The translations under genes and the position numbers were made by a program. This document shows positions 37,652-45,992 of a stretch of 64,000 nt of DNA, piece by piece; the stretch's first letter is position 1, and every line of letters starts with the position of its first letter. The DNA comes from Pelosinus propionicus DSM 13327 (lineage in GTDB: Bacteria; Bacillota; Negativicutes; DSM-13327). Location of the stretch: contig NZ_FOTS01000018.1 of the NCBI RefSeq assembly GCF_900114615.1, positions 30,135 to 94,134 on the forward strand, given 5' to 3'. The notes below the pieces were generated by a model. The model saw only the letters and a list, made by a program, of their open reading frames with translations, did not search any database and was not told where the DNA came from.

Positions 37652-38278
37652 TTATCTATCAGCAGCACCGTACAAAAAAAGTTCAGCAATAGTATGTGCC
37701 GTATCACCAATATTTTTATCCACAAAATCGCGAAATACAAAGGTTACAATAACACTAAACAAACCATGAGCAGCACGTGTTGCATCACAACTTTCACGGA
37801 TAAAGCCCTTGCTTTGAGCTTCTAATAAAACCTTCTCAATCATGCCAATCGTCTCACAGAAACAGGTTTGATATTTCTCCAGCTGCTCTTGAGTAAAGTT
37901 TGATGATCCGTTTGCACCAAATCCACGCACTTCATGCATCATAACTCTCCATAAGTTGGCATGCTTTACGTAAAACTCCAAAAAAGCTTTAATTATGGTT
38001 TCCACCTTCTCTAAAGGAGGCTCAGAAGAATTAACAATACCTTCAATTATGATTTGAAAAGGCATACTACATTCTTTAATTAAGGTATAAAAAAGTTGTT
38101 CTTTATTGACAAAATAATTGTATACAGTGCCTTTACCAGTATCGGCTAAAGCAATAATTTCATCTACTGTAGCCCTATGATAACCTTTACTGGAAAATAC
38201 AGCATAAGCTGCCTCAAGTATCTGCTGTCGTTTATTTTGAGAATCATGGAAACCAATATTTTCACGAATATGCTTCAT
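37652..38278 (-). CDS. TetR/AcrR family transcriptional regulator
   Basis: 208 aa from the ATG at 38278 (TTGGAGG upstream); the open frame extends into the dipeptidase gene but is not the real start. The N-terminal helix-turn-helix is RQQILEAAYAVFSSKGYHRATVDEIIALADTGKGTVYNYFVNKEQLF. The C-terminal ligand domain is not classifiable. It lies 22 bp after the dipeptidase gene on the same strand. No efflux pump is adjacent, so its target is not apparent. Confidence 0.9.
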   Translation of the reverse strand: MKHIRENIGFHDSQNKRQQILEAAYAVFSSKGYHRATVDEIIALADTGKGTVYNYFVNKEQLFYTLIKECSMPFQIIIEGIVNSSEPPLEKVETIIKAFLEFYVKHANLWRVMMHEVRGFGANGSSNFTQEQLEKYQTCFCETIGMIEKVLLEAQSKGFIRESCDATRAAHGLFSVIVTFVFRDFVDKNIGDTAHTIAELFLYGAADR

Positions 38279-38300
38279 TTCTGCCTCCAAAGTACGAAAT

Positions 38301-39236
38301 TCATAAACATTCTTTAATAATTCTAATTGCATTCTTATAACAAATCTTTTCGATATCATCTGTAGTAAATCCATTGGAAATAAGTGCATCCACTAATTTA
38401 TTAATGTTACCAAGATGGGAAATTTCCAATTGGTATTCAATACCGTCAAAATCTGTTCCTAAAGCCACGACATCAATACCGCCAATCTTCACAATATGTT
38501 TAATATGGCGTACCATATCATCCGCTCTACTCCAATTTGATCCCGCCAAAAAGTTCCCTGAAAAATTGATTCCCATGATTCCCCCTTTTTCCGCCAGCAG
38601 AGTAATCATATCATCCGTCAAATTACGCCGATGCTCTCTAATTGCACGCGCATTAGAATGAGAAGCAACAAAAGGTTGATTGGACAAAGCAGCGACATCG
38701 TAAAAACCTTGATCTGAAAGATGAGAAACATCAATTATCATACCTAATTGATTCATTTGACCAATTACTTGTTTGCCGAAATCCGTTAATCCCAGCTTCC
38801 CATACCGCTCATCAACATTGGGATAACCAATTTCATTTGGATAATTCCAAGTTAACGTGAGAAGTCTCACACCCAATCGATAGAAATTCCGCAGATTCTC
38901 CAAGCGTCCTTGTAAAGCTCCTCCTTCTTCAATTGTAAGAAAGGCCGAAATTTTTCCAGCTTGCTGATTTAAAAGCAAATCTTGATAATTCTGTGCTATA
39001 GCAATATATGAATGTTGACTCTTCATCTCTCGATGAAAAACATCAAGCATACTTAAGCAATATTGCAACGGATTTTGCTGCTTTGCTAAATCAATATACA
39101 ATGCAAAAAATTGTGCTAAAGCATTACCAGATTGCAATTTCTCTATATCTACGCTTAGGTTATTATGATATAAATTTAAATGTGGTTGATCCATTAAGTG
39201 CATTATTGTATCGCAATGTAAATCAATTATTTGCAT
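38301..39236 (-). CDS. Membrane dipeptidase (peptidase M19)
   Basis: 311 aa from the ATG at 39236, with AAAGGTGAG upstream. Zinc-site motifs of renal-type dipeptidases: DLHCDTIMHL (His, Asp), TIEEGGAL (bridging Glu), IDVSHLSD, ASHSNARAI and ALGTDFDG. The family cleaves dipeptides, and bacterial members also act on D-amino-acid or cysteinylglycine substrates. There is no signal peptide, so it should be cytosolic. It is between cysK and the TetR gene. Confidence 0.92.
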   Translation of the reverse strand: MQIIDLHCDTIMHLMDQPHLNLYHNNLSVDIEKLQSGNALAQFFALYIDLAKQQNPLQYCLSMLDVFHREMKSQHSYIAIAQNYQDLLLNQQAGKISAFLTIEEGGALQGRLENLRNFYRLGVRLLTLTWNYPNEIGYPNVDERYGKLGLTDFGKQVIGQMNQLGMIIDVSHLSDQGFYDVAALSNQPFVASHSNARAIREHRRNLTDDMITLLAEKGGIMGINFSGNFLAGSNWSRADDMVRHIKHIVKIGGIDVVALGTDFDGIEYQLEISHLGNINKLVDALISNGFTTDDIEKICYKNAIRIIKECL

Positions 39237-39446
39237 AGTACACTCACCTTTCCTGCCTATACGGAAATGATGGTCAAGCACTAACTTAAACAAAGCTCTG
39301 CTGACAAAAGGCAGAGCTGCTTTTAATTCAAATTAATTATACCATTACAAATGATACCTGACAATGACGATAAATTATATCTATTTATTTTACTGAAAAT
39401 TCTATCATATATTTTTTTCTTGGATTCTATGTTCCACCTAATATAA

Positions 39447-39523
39447 AATGCCACAATTCATTTCAAGGTACCCCAATAAGCAGCTATAAGAAGATTGGGG
39501 ATACTTAAAATAAATGTGGCATT
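39447..39523. repeat. Long imperfect hairpin after cysK
   Basis: About 77 nt that fold on themselves: outer arms AATGCCACA and TGTGGCATT, then ATTT/AAAT pairs, and an inner ACCCCAAT/ATTGGGGA stem. In the minus direction the last arm is followed by TTATATT, so it could serve as cysK terminator, but it is far longer than other terminators here. Confidence 0.6.
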
Positions 39524-39566
39524 CACTATTTTTTCATTAATAAACTAGAAACTAAATAGCGTTATT

Positions 39567-40505
39567 TTAGGACTCTTGCTGAAAAAGCGCTGTAGATAAA
39601 TAACGCTCTCCTGAATCAGGCAATAAGACAACAATATTTTTTCCTTTATTCTCAGGACGTGATGCAATTTGAACAGCGGCATAAACGGCTGCACCACTTG
39701 AAATCCCTACTAACAAGCCTTCGGTTTTTGCAAGTTCTCTGGAAGTTGCAAAAGCATCTTCATTATGGACACCAAAAATTTCATCAACAACACCAAGGTT
39801 AATTACAGCCGGAACAAATCCAGCACCAATGCCTTGAATTTTGTGTGGACCTGGTTTACCACCTGATAAAACAGGTGAATCAAAAGGTTCAACTGCAATA
39901 ACCTTAACGCTTGGTTTCTTTTTCTTTAGCACTTCAGCTACACCAGTTACTGTACCACCAGTACCTACACCTGAAATGAAAATATCAACTTCTCCATCTG
40001 TATCTCTCCAGATTTCTTCGGCAGTAGTCTGTCTATGTATTTCCGGATTTGATGGATTTTTAAACTGTTGTAAAATAATGGAGTTGCTATTTTCAGCAGC
40101 CAATTGCTCAGCCTTACTTATAGCCCCTTTCATCCCTTCTGCTCCCGGAGTTAATACCAATTCAGCACCTAAAGCTTTTAACAGATTCCGTCTTTCAATA
40201 CTCATTGTATCAGGCATACACAATACTAATTTATAGCCTCGCGCTGCAGCTACAAAGGCTAAAGCAATACCTGTGTTGCCACTGGTAGGTTCAATTATTA
40301 TTGTATCTTTATTAATTAGTCCTTGTTTTTCTGCATCCGCAATCATAGCATAACCAATACGATCCTTTACACTGCTGAGCGGATTAAAATACTCTAATTT
40401 CGCAATTACCTTTGCAGCTAAACCTTTTTCACCATTATATTTAGTAAGTTCCAGCAGCGGCGTATTGCCAATAAGTTCAGTCAACTGTTTTGCAATTTTA
40501 GCCAT
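39567..40505 (-). CDS. cysK: CysK: cysteine synthase (O-acetylserine sulfhydrylase)
   Basis: 312 aa from the ATG at 40505 (TGGAGGTCG upstream). Fold-type II PLP enzyme: [13 protein letters not shown] lysine in [11 protein letters not shown], the phosphate loop [21 protein letters not shown] and [10 protein letters not shown]. It makes cysteine from O-acetylserine and sulfide. It has its own promoter and the leader element E4 and is followed by a dipeptidase. Cysteine would feed the trans-sulfuration enzyme 1 kb upstream. Confidence 0.95.
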   Translation of the reverse strand: MAKIAKQLTELIGNTPLLELTKYNGEKGLAAKVIAKLEYFNPLSSVKDRIGYAMIADAEKQGLINKDTIIIEPTSGNTGIALAFVAAARGYKLVLCMPDTMSIERRNLLKALGAELVLTPGAEGMKGAISKAEQLAAENSNSIILQQFKNPSNPEIHRQTTAEEIWRDTDGEVDIFISGVGTGGTVTGVAEVLKKKKPSVKVIAVEPFDSPVLSGGKPGPHKIQGIGAGFVPAVINLGVVDEIFGVHNEDAFATSRELAKTEGLLVGISSGAAVYAAVQIASRPENKGKNIVVLLPDSGERYLSTALFQQES

Positions 40506-40544
40506 GTTAAACGACCTCCATTTTTTATTTTTTTGATAGAAAAG

Positions 40545-40610
40545 AAAAAGGCTAAGGAAGTCCCACAAAAGAACAATTCCTTAGCCTTCAGTTTTCTGAT
40601 CGGCTAACCA
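40545..40610 (-). promoter_or_regulatory. Leader element E4 of cysK: antiterminator/terminator switch
   Basis: In transcript sense TTAGCC (40607-40602), GATCAGAAAACTGAA, GGCTAA (40586-40581), so TTAGCC can pair with GGCTAA around an inner TCAG-AAAA-CTGA hairpin. The same GGCTAA begins the terminator arm (40586-40577), which pairs with 40559-40550, followed by T5. The two folds exclude each other. This is the clearest copy of the element also present before the methyltransferase operon and the nitroreductase. Its ligand or protein partner is unknown. Confidence 0.7.
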
Positions 40611-40624
40611 ATATATTATGTCTA

Positions 40625-40654
40625 TATTTAATCATAAATACTCTGATTTGTCAA
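40625..40654 (-). promoter_or_regulatory. Promoter of cysK
   Basis: Minus-strand TTGACA (40654-40649), 18-bp spacer, TAAATA (40630-40625). Transcription would begin at about 40618, only a few bases before leader element E4. Confidence 0.6.
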
Positions 40655-40734
40655 GTTAATATTTAATTTTTAATAATAAAATTGCGTTGAATCACAAGCC
40701 CTGCCCTGTGAAAAGTTACCTATATCACTTGCTT

Positions 40735-41076
40735 TTATATACCATCACCATAGACACCTTCCACCTCTGGAAAACGTCGTTTTTCAGTTTTTTCAATTTG
40801 GACAGCTTTACCATCTTTTATCTTCACAACTAACTGACCATATTGTAAATGGGATAATTCTCCTAAGATTTTCTTGCGAAGAAGGTTGATTTCTTCTGTA
40901 TTCTTTTTTTCCTGCCGAAAGTTCTTCTGGCTAGAAATAATAATTTTTTCTGTACGTTCAATTTGAATGATATGCCCATCCTGAACGATTAATACAATCT
41001 CACCAAAACTAATATTTTGTATACTCTGATCAATTACGGCCAATGCTTTTGCAGGAAATGAGATTTTTTCTTGCAT
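40735..41076 (-). CDS. YezD-type protein with two DUF2292 repeats
   Basis: 113 aa made of two copies of the small DUF2292/YezD unit: FGEIVLIVQDGHIIQIERTEK (split here as FGEIVLIVQDGH at 25-36 and IIQIERTEK) and YGQLVVKIKDGK at about 79-90 with AVQIEKTEKRRF. Ordinary YezD proteins have a single copy of about 55 residues. YezD genes accompany cysteine and sulfur assimilation loci; the molecular role is unknown. GGAGGAG precedes the ATG. It lies between the trans-sulfuration gene and cysK. Confidence 0.85.
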   Translation of the reverse strand: MQEKISFPAKALAVIDQSIQNISFGEIVLIVQDGHIIQIERTEKIIISSQKNFRQEKKNTEEINLLRKKILGELSHLQYGQLVVKIKDGKAVQIEKTEKRRFPEVEGVYGDGI

Positions 41077-41080
41077 GCTC

Positions 41081-41158
41081 TTACTCCTCCATTGCTAATG
41101 TTAAATCTGCCAAAAGATCCTTTGCATCTTCTACTCGGACATGCAAAAGTTGGTACAA
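41081..41158 (-). CDS. Possible short or decayed reading frame upstream of YezD
   Basis: The frame LYQLLHVRVEDAK then DLLADLTLAMEE ends in a TAA that overlaps the YezD ribosome binding site, the usual look of an operon gene end. However, a stop lies four codons before the TTG and there is no clear start site. Either a tiny peptide from TTG at 41158 or the remnant of a frameshifted gene. Confidence 0.25.
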   Translation of the reverse strand: MYQLLHVRVEDAKDLLADLTLAMEE

Positions 41159-41226
41159 ATGCTCTTTCTTTCACCTTATTCATCTCTTAACGATTCTATG
41201 ACTAGTACTTTTTCTATAACATAGTT

Positions 41227-42363
41227 TTAATCTGCTAATGCTTGTTCTAAGTCATTAATGATATCACTGGCGTCTTCAATACCAATGGATAAACGCAATA
41301 AACAATCAGATATTCCCAAACGTTCTCGAACCTCAATCGGCACATCAGCATGAGTTTGTACCGCTGGTAACGTAATCAGAGATTCTACCCCACCAAGGCT
41401 TTCGGCAAAACGAATCATTTGTACTTTACGCAGTACTTTCTTAACTCTTTCTGGATTATCAACCGCGAAAGACAGCATACCGCCATAACCAGATGCTTGA
41501 CTATCATGTATATCTTTGCCTTGATGATCCGCTAATCCCGGGTAATATACTTTAACAACTTTTGAATGGCGAGTCAACCACTGCGCAATAATTTGCGAAT
41601 TTTGATTATGCTTTTCCATCCGTAATGCCAAGGTTTTCATACTGCGAATCAATAGCCAACTATCATTAGGTCCCAAAATTGCCCCAGTTGAATTTTGGAT
41701 ATAACGTATCGAGGCACCTAATTCAGCATCCCGTGCAACGACTAGTCCGCAGACCAGGTCATTATGGCCCGCTAAATATTTACTACCACTATGAATGACC
41801 ACATCAGCTCCCAACTCTAAAGGACGTTGGAAATATGGTGTTAAAAAGGTATTATCAACAATAACATGAATATCATTTCCTTTAGCTAATTTTACAATAG
41901 CACGAATATCGACAATCTTCATTAGCGGATTGGTCGGTGTTTCTACCAATATTGCTTTAGTAGCAGATGTGATACTCTGTGCTACTTCTTCTATATTACT
42001 TCCATCTACAAAACTTACTGTTAAACCAAAATTACTAAATATTTTATCAATGACCCGATATGTACCACCGTAGCAGTCTTCTACAACCACCAAGTGATCT
42101 CCTGTCTTATACAACATTAATATAGCAGTAACTGCAGCCATCCCTGAAGCAAACGCTAAACCAACTGCACCATTTTCCAATGCAGCAATACCTTCTTCCA
42201 ATACTTTTCTTGTAGGGTTCTGGCTGCGAGTATAATCAAACCCAGTGCTTTCACCAAGAGCTGGATGGCGAAATGTTGCTGATTGATATACAGGAGTGCT
42301 TATAGCACCCGTTTTTTCATCTGTACAGACACCAATGTGTACAATTTTTGAATCTAGTCTCAT
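41227..42363 (-). CDS. Trans-sulfuration enzyme (cystathionine synthase/lyase family)
   Basis: 378 aa Cys/Met-metabolism PLP enzyme. STPVYQSATFRHP, FDYTRSQNPTRKVLEEGIAALE, ASGMAAV, DCYGGTYRV, VDNTFLTPYFQRPLELGAD and the PLP lysine in HSGSKYLAGHND are intact. With MetA making O-acetylhomoserine it is probably cystathionine gamma-synthase, but gamma- or beta-lyase members share these motifs. A SAM riboswitch precedes it. YezD and cysK follow downstream on the same strand. Confidence 0.92.
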   Translation of the reverse strand: MRLDSKIVHIGVCTDEKTGAISTPVYQSATFRHPALGESTGFDYTRSQNPTRKVLEEGIAALENGAVGLAFASGMAAVTAILMLYKTGDHLVVVEDCYGGTYRVIDKIFSNFGLTVSFVDGSNIEEVAQSITSATKAILVETPTNPLMKIVDIRAIVKLAKGNDIHVIVDNTFLTPYFQRPLELGADVVIHSGSKYLAGHNDLVCGLVVARDAELGASIRYIQNSTGAILGPNDSWLLIRSMKTLALRMEKHNQNSQIIAQWLTRHSKVVKVYYPGLADHQGKDIHDSQASGYGGMLSFAVDNPERVKKVLRKVQMIRFAESLGGVESLITLPAVQTHADVPIEVRERLGISDCLLRLSIGIEDASDIINDLEQALAD

Positions 42364-42394
42364 AAATGCCTCCTAAATCTTTATTTTTAAAATT

Positions 42395-42546
42395 AAAAAA
42401 CCTCTTTCCGAGGAAAGAGGTTTTTTCGAACAACCATCTTCCTCTTATCTGTCAGGATTCGCATCCTGCTGGAATTAGCACCACTGCATTTCTGCCGGTT
42501 GCTGGGTGTCATCGGGCCAGTCCCTCGACCACTCTCGATAAGAGTT
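42395..42546 (-). promoter_or_regulatory. SAM-I riboswitch of the trans-sulfuration gene
   Basis: On the minus strand the aptamer (42546-42442) shows P1 CTCTTATC/GATAAGAG and the S-box cores GAGGGACTGGCCC, CAGCAACC and GGTGCTAATTCC. The terminator stem AACCTCTTTCC/GGAAAGAGGTT with T6 follows (42426-42395). It should switch off the trans-sulfuration gene when SAM is abundant. Confidence 0.95.
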
Positions 42547-42720
42547 TATTCATTTGTATGATTATATCATATGATATTCTAAATGGTCAATATTCCGTTA
42601 ACATTTTTGAACTTTTTTTACGATTTCATTCATACTTTTGTTAATTAACTTAGCAAATAGGATCTTTTAAATGAATTGAACATAGATGAACGAAGAAAAA
42701 AGGTCTCTAGTTTTTTTCAA

Positions 42721-43602
42721 CTAGGAACAGAACACGGAAATCTTTCTAGGAAGAATCGTAACACTAAGAGGCAATTTAGGTCCTAATTCTCCATCTAAGT
42801 CGCTTTCTACTTCTTCTGCACATTCTATATAAATCGTTTCTGCTTGCAGGCAAGTAACATATCTACTATTACAGTGAATACCTTTTAAAAAGCTAATAAA
42901 TAAACTCATTAACTCAGGCAAGTTGCATTTTTTTACAATAAGTACATCCAGTTTACCATCATCAATTTTAGCATGAGGTACCAAATTAGGAAATCCGCCA
43001 ACAGTACCACTATTCATGATCAAAAATAAAAAAATATCTTCTTCAAGAATCTGCTGTTCTGTAATAATTCGCATTTTTAATGCCTTAAAATTAGGCAATT
43101 CTCCAAGTCCCTTTAAATAATATGCAATTTTTCCCAGAGTGTTTTTTAACATGCTATCTGCATTATGAGCTACCGATGTCATTAATCCGGCACTGGCAAC
43201 ATTAAAAAAGTATTCATCATTGACTCGACCTACATCAATTCTTTTCCGCTGTCCTTTTGTAATTGTCTCTACACAAGTATCAATATTTTTATCTAACTGC
43301 AAATATGCTGCAAAATCATTAGATGTACCACTTGGAATAATACCTAGAGGAAGATCTACTTCGTGTCTGAGCATATTATTAATTACACTATGAATAGTGC
43401 CATCGCCGCCAGAAACAATAATGCCATCTACAACAATCTCTTTCACCAGCATGATAAAAGTATCACTCTCTTGTTCATTACTAACTCTAAGAGGAATTAT
43501 AATACAATCTTTTTTTTGAAAAGCCTCAATTACATTATCCAACTTAAATTTAAAGCTGGCATCACCTGATATTGGATTATATACAAGGATAAATTTTCGC
43601 AA
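42721..43602 (-). CDS. Diacylglycerol kinase family lipid kinase (YegS/DagK type)
   Basis: About 293 aa from a TTG at 43602, preceded by AAGGAGGAGG. N-terminal ATP site VYNPISGD, GGDGTIHSVIN (catalytic glycine-rich loop) and LGIIPSGTSNDFA are diagnostic. The C-terminal half is the beta-rich domain with NVASAG, MNSGTVGGFPNLVPHA and KIDDGKLDV. It phosphorylates diacylglycerol or a related lipid to recycle it into phospholipid synthesis. It is monocistronic, with a short CTAG stem and T6 overlapping its stop. Confidence 0.92.
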   Translation of the reverse strand: MRKFILVYNPISGDASFKFKLDNVIEAFQKKDCIIIPLRVSNEQESDTFIMLVKEIVVDGIIVSGGDGTIHSVINNMLRHEVDLPLGIIPSGTSNDFAAYLQLDKNIDTCVETITKGQRKRIDVGRVNDEYFFNVASAGLMTSVAHNADSMLKNTLGKIAYYLKGLGELPNFKALKMRIITEQQILEEDIFLFLIMNSGTVGGFPNLVPHAKIDDGKLDVLIVKKCNLPELMSLFISFLKGIHCNSRYVTCLQAETIYIECAEEVESDLDGELGPKLPLSVTILPRKISVFCS

Positions 43603-43912
43603 TCTGATTCCTCCTCCTTGCCCAATCACTATGTATAATAGGATTCATATCTTATTATTGTAATGCATTCGTCAGTACAAAGTCTACCAAGAATTATCTG
43701 ATAACTAAATTTTATAAATAATCTCCTCCAACAATCCGTAAACCTCTAAAACCTCTCCGTCCTAATCAATAGTAGATATTTCCTGTTTACATAACACTTA
43801 TTGTCTAGTATCATTATTCTAGTTAGTAACATTACCAGCTGATTAATAACTTAGAGTATTAAATCTCTAAATACGGCTCTAACAAATCGAAATTGGACTA
43901 GGAGGTCTTTAT

Positions 43913-44575
43913 ATGAAGAAATATCGTATGCCTATCATACTTCTTATCCTTTTCACTTTTTCCTTCACACTGATTATGCCTGCAACAGTTGCTATGGCGG
44001 CTTCGCCTTTGAATACACTCACACAAACATCCTCTGCAAATCCAAAGAATAGTAGTTCTTCTTTTAATCTTCTTAACGTTCTAATTGGAATGTTATTAGG
44101 AAATTTATTAGGAAAAAACAATATATCTGAAAATCCTAACGTTAACATCAAGCCCGTACCACTTCAAGAAACGGATAGCAAATCCGCAACCAGTGCTTCT
44201 GCAAAAGGAGATGCAATTATTGCTACCGCAAAAACCTATATGGGCGTTCCATATGTTTTTGGAGGGGAATCCCCTACTTCAGGACTTGACTGTTCCAGTT
44301 TTACACAGCTTGTTATGAAGAAAAATGGAATTACTCTTCCTCGAACAGCAGCTGAACAATATAGTCAAGGTACCCCAATAGATAAGGAAAATTTAGAAAT
44401 CGGTGATTTAGTATTTTTCACTACCTATAAGCCAGGAGCATCACACGTAGGCTTCTATATGGGAAATCAACAATTTATTCATGCAAGTTCAGCAGCAAAA
44501 CAAGTAACGATCAGCTCTTTAGATGAGACTTACTACACTGAACATTATATCGGCTCACGCCGTTATATTAAGTAG
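43913..44575 (+). CDS. Secreted NlpC/P60 peptidoglycan hydrolase
   Basis: 220 aa. Signal peptide (1-30, cleavage near AMAAS), a linker of about 65 residues with low complexity, then the NlpC/P60 domain (97-220). Catalytic Cys127 in GLDCSSFTQLV, His178 in GASHVGFYMG and His190 in FIHASS. It would cleave cell-wall peptides such as D-Glu-gamma-mDAP. No SH3 or LysM domain is present. TAGGAGGTC precedes the ATG, and a strong terminator follows. Confidence 0.93.
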   Translation: MKKYRMPIILLILFTFSFTLIMPATVAMAASPLNTLTQTSSANPKNSSSSFNLLNVLIGMLLGNLLGKNNISENPNVNIKPVPLQETDSKSATSASAKGDAIIATAKTYMGVPYVFGGESPTSGLDCSSFTQLVMKKNGITLPRTAAEQYSQGTPIDKENLEIGDLVFFTTYKPGASHVGFYMGNQQFIHASSAAKQVTISSLDETYYTEHYIGSRRYIK

Positions 44576-44586
44576 GACAGACCCTC

Positions 44587-44635
44587 AAAGGCAATTCCGT
44601 ACCACGCAAGCATGGTGCGGAATTGCCTTTTGCAT
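44587..44635. terminator. Terminator after the NlpC/P60 gene
   Basis: Stem AAAGGCAATTCCGTACCA (44587-44604) with 44613-44630, one mismatch, then T4 on the plus strand. Confidence 0.85.
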
Positions 44636-44693
44636 GTGACAAAAATATAGTTAGAGTCGTATTGCCTGCAATGGCCGCTTATCTTTCCAAAGT

Positions 44694-45164
44694 TTACACT
44701 TTGTAACCTCTTTTTTTACCCGTATAATAGTCCATTCTTATTTTATACACAACAGTTAGATCTTTAGCTTTTTCAATATACGCGTCACCTTCGGACACAA
44801 AGTTAATACTATATTTCTGTACAAAAGTTCTCAAGACATTTCTCTTTTCCTCTTGTTCTTCTACTTTAGCGGCAGTTCCATATACAACCACGCTTTCGTA
44901 ATCTGTAGAAAACTGCTCTGATACAACACTAGTTCTTCCCACCACAGTAAAACATACTTTAGCATTTAAAGTAATATTATCTAGCTTATGTCCATCAAGG
45001 GCACAATGAAAATAAATATTACCATTGCTAATTACATAATTGAGCGGTACCGCATAAGGCTGCCCATCTGAATCTGCAGTCGCTAAAATTCCATAGCTAC
45101 CTTGAAATAGAAGATCATAAGCTTCTCCCTGCTCCATCTCTCGATCTTTTCTTCTCATACCCAT
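44694..45164 (-). CDS. Pyridoxamine 5'-phosphate oxidase-like flavoprotein (NimA type)
   Basis: 156 aa split-barrel protein of the NimA/PNPOx-like group: YGILATADSDGQPYAVPLNYV, IYFHCALDGHKLDNI (His-Lys-Asp FMN contact) and VCFTVVG. NimA-like proteins reduce nitroimidazoles or bind heme or FMN. The substrate here is unknown. GAGGAG lies nine bases before the ATG. Length is typical. Confidence 0.88.
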   Translation of the reverse strand: MGMRRKDREMEQGEAYDLLFQGSYGILATADSDGQPYAVPLNYVISNGNIYFHCALDGHKLDNITLNAKVCFTVVGRTSVVSEQFSTDYESVVVYGTAAKVEEQEEKRNVLRTFVQKYSINFVSEGDAYIEKAKDLTVVYKIRMDYYTGKKRGYKV

Positions 45165-45214
45165 TACATTTTTCTCCTCAAAATCTTTATCTATTTAACT
45201 TCCTGAAACTTATG

Positions 45215-45820
45215 CTAAAATGATAACTCTTCATTTATATCACTAACTAATAAATATACTCCGCCTTTATGGGGGATTAAAGGAGTTTCCTGTATATCAA
45301 TATGCTTTACGATTCTAAAGCCATTGCGTTCATAAGCTCTTCTAGCAACAGTATTATCAGCCATAACCATTAGGCTCAATTGGCTACATCCATTCTCCCT
45401 CGCTCTTTGCTTTGTTAATGCAATTAGTTTACTGCCAATACCCGTTCCTCGAAACTCTTCATCTACATAAATTGAATCTAAGAACCAGCTATTTTCCACT
45501 TTTGAATTATAAAACTCTTTTAAAACTGCAAGTCGATCACTCGGAAAAAAGCTTCTAGTGCTTTCAGTAATTCCATGAAAATCCGATGAATAGGAATAGA
45601 CAATCCCTATGATATTACCTTGATGCTCTGCAATAATAGCATTTTCATACGAATCAGTACCTTGTTTTTCTTCTATTGATTTTGCCATCACCTCGGTTCT
45701 TGAATATTGCCCTAATAGACCATGAAAGAGAAATTCCATAATTCCACCAGAAGCACGATCAATTCCCTCAGCAATTTTCATACTATCTTCCATCTTTCCT
45801 GCGCGGTACAAAATTTCCAT
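45215..45820 (-). CDS. GNAT family N-acetyltransferase
   Basis: About 201 aa from the ATG at 45820. The acetyl-CoA motif is VDEEFRGTGIGSKLIALTKQRA near residues 120-140 and the C-terminal NTVARRAYERNGF block confirms the GNAT fold. Substrate cannot be assigned. It stands 50 bp upstream of the NimA-like gene on the same strand, so the two could be cotranscribed. Confidence 0.88.
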   Translation of the reverse strand: MEILYRAGKMEDSMKIAEGIDRASGGIMEFLFHGLLGQYSRTEVMAKSIEEKQGTDSYENAIIAEHQGNIIGIVYSYSSDFHGITESTRSFFPSDRLAVLKEFYNSKVENSWFLDSIYVDEEFRGTGIGSKLIALTKQRARENGCSQLSLMVMADNTVARRAYERNGFRIVKHIDIQETPLIPHKGGVYLLVSDINEELSF

Positions 45821-45932
45821 ATTCGCATATATCCCCAATCTAAAATAGTATCATACTTCTATATAACCTTAATAAAGAAGCCTATATCCAATATTTATTG
45901 GATATTATTATACACTATTTTGATACTACAAG

Positions 45933-45978
45933 AAAGAGGCATTTGACGGCTCACTACTGAGCCGTCAAATGCCTCTTT
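45933..45978. terminator. Terminator of nifJ
   Basis: A 21-bp perfect stem (45933-45953 with 45958-45978) and a 4-nt loop; in the minus direction it ends in TTTCTTG, in the plus direction TTTTA. It is 15 bp after the nifJ stop. Confidence 0.9.
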
Positions 45979-45992
45979 TAAGATCTTACAAC

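Noticed and set aside
38279..38389. Long N-terminal extension of the TetR protein
   Set aside because: It overlaps the end of the dipeptidase gene; the ATG at 38278 has TTGGAGG at the right distance.
39841..40236. 131-codon open frame on the plus strand
   Set aside because: Antisense to cysK; Pro/Thr/Ser-rich shadow translation without a start signal.
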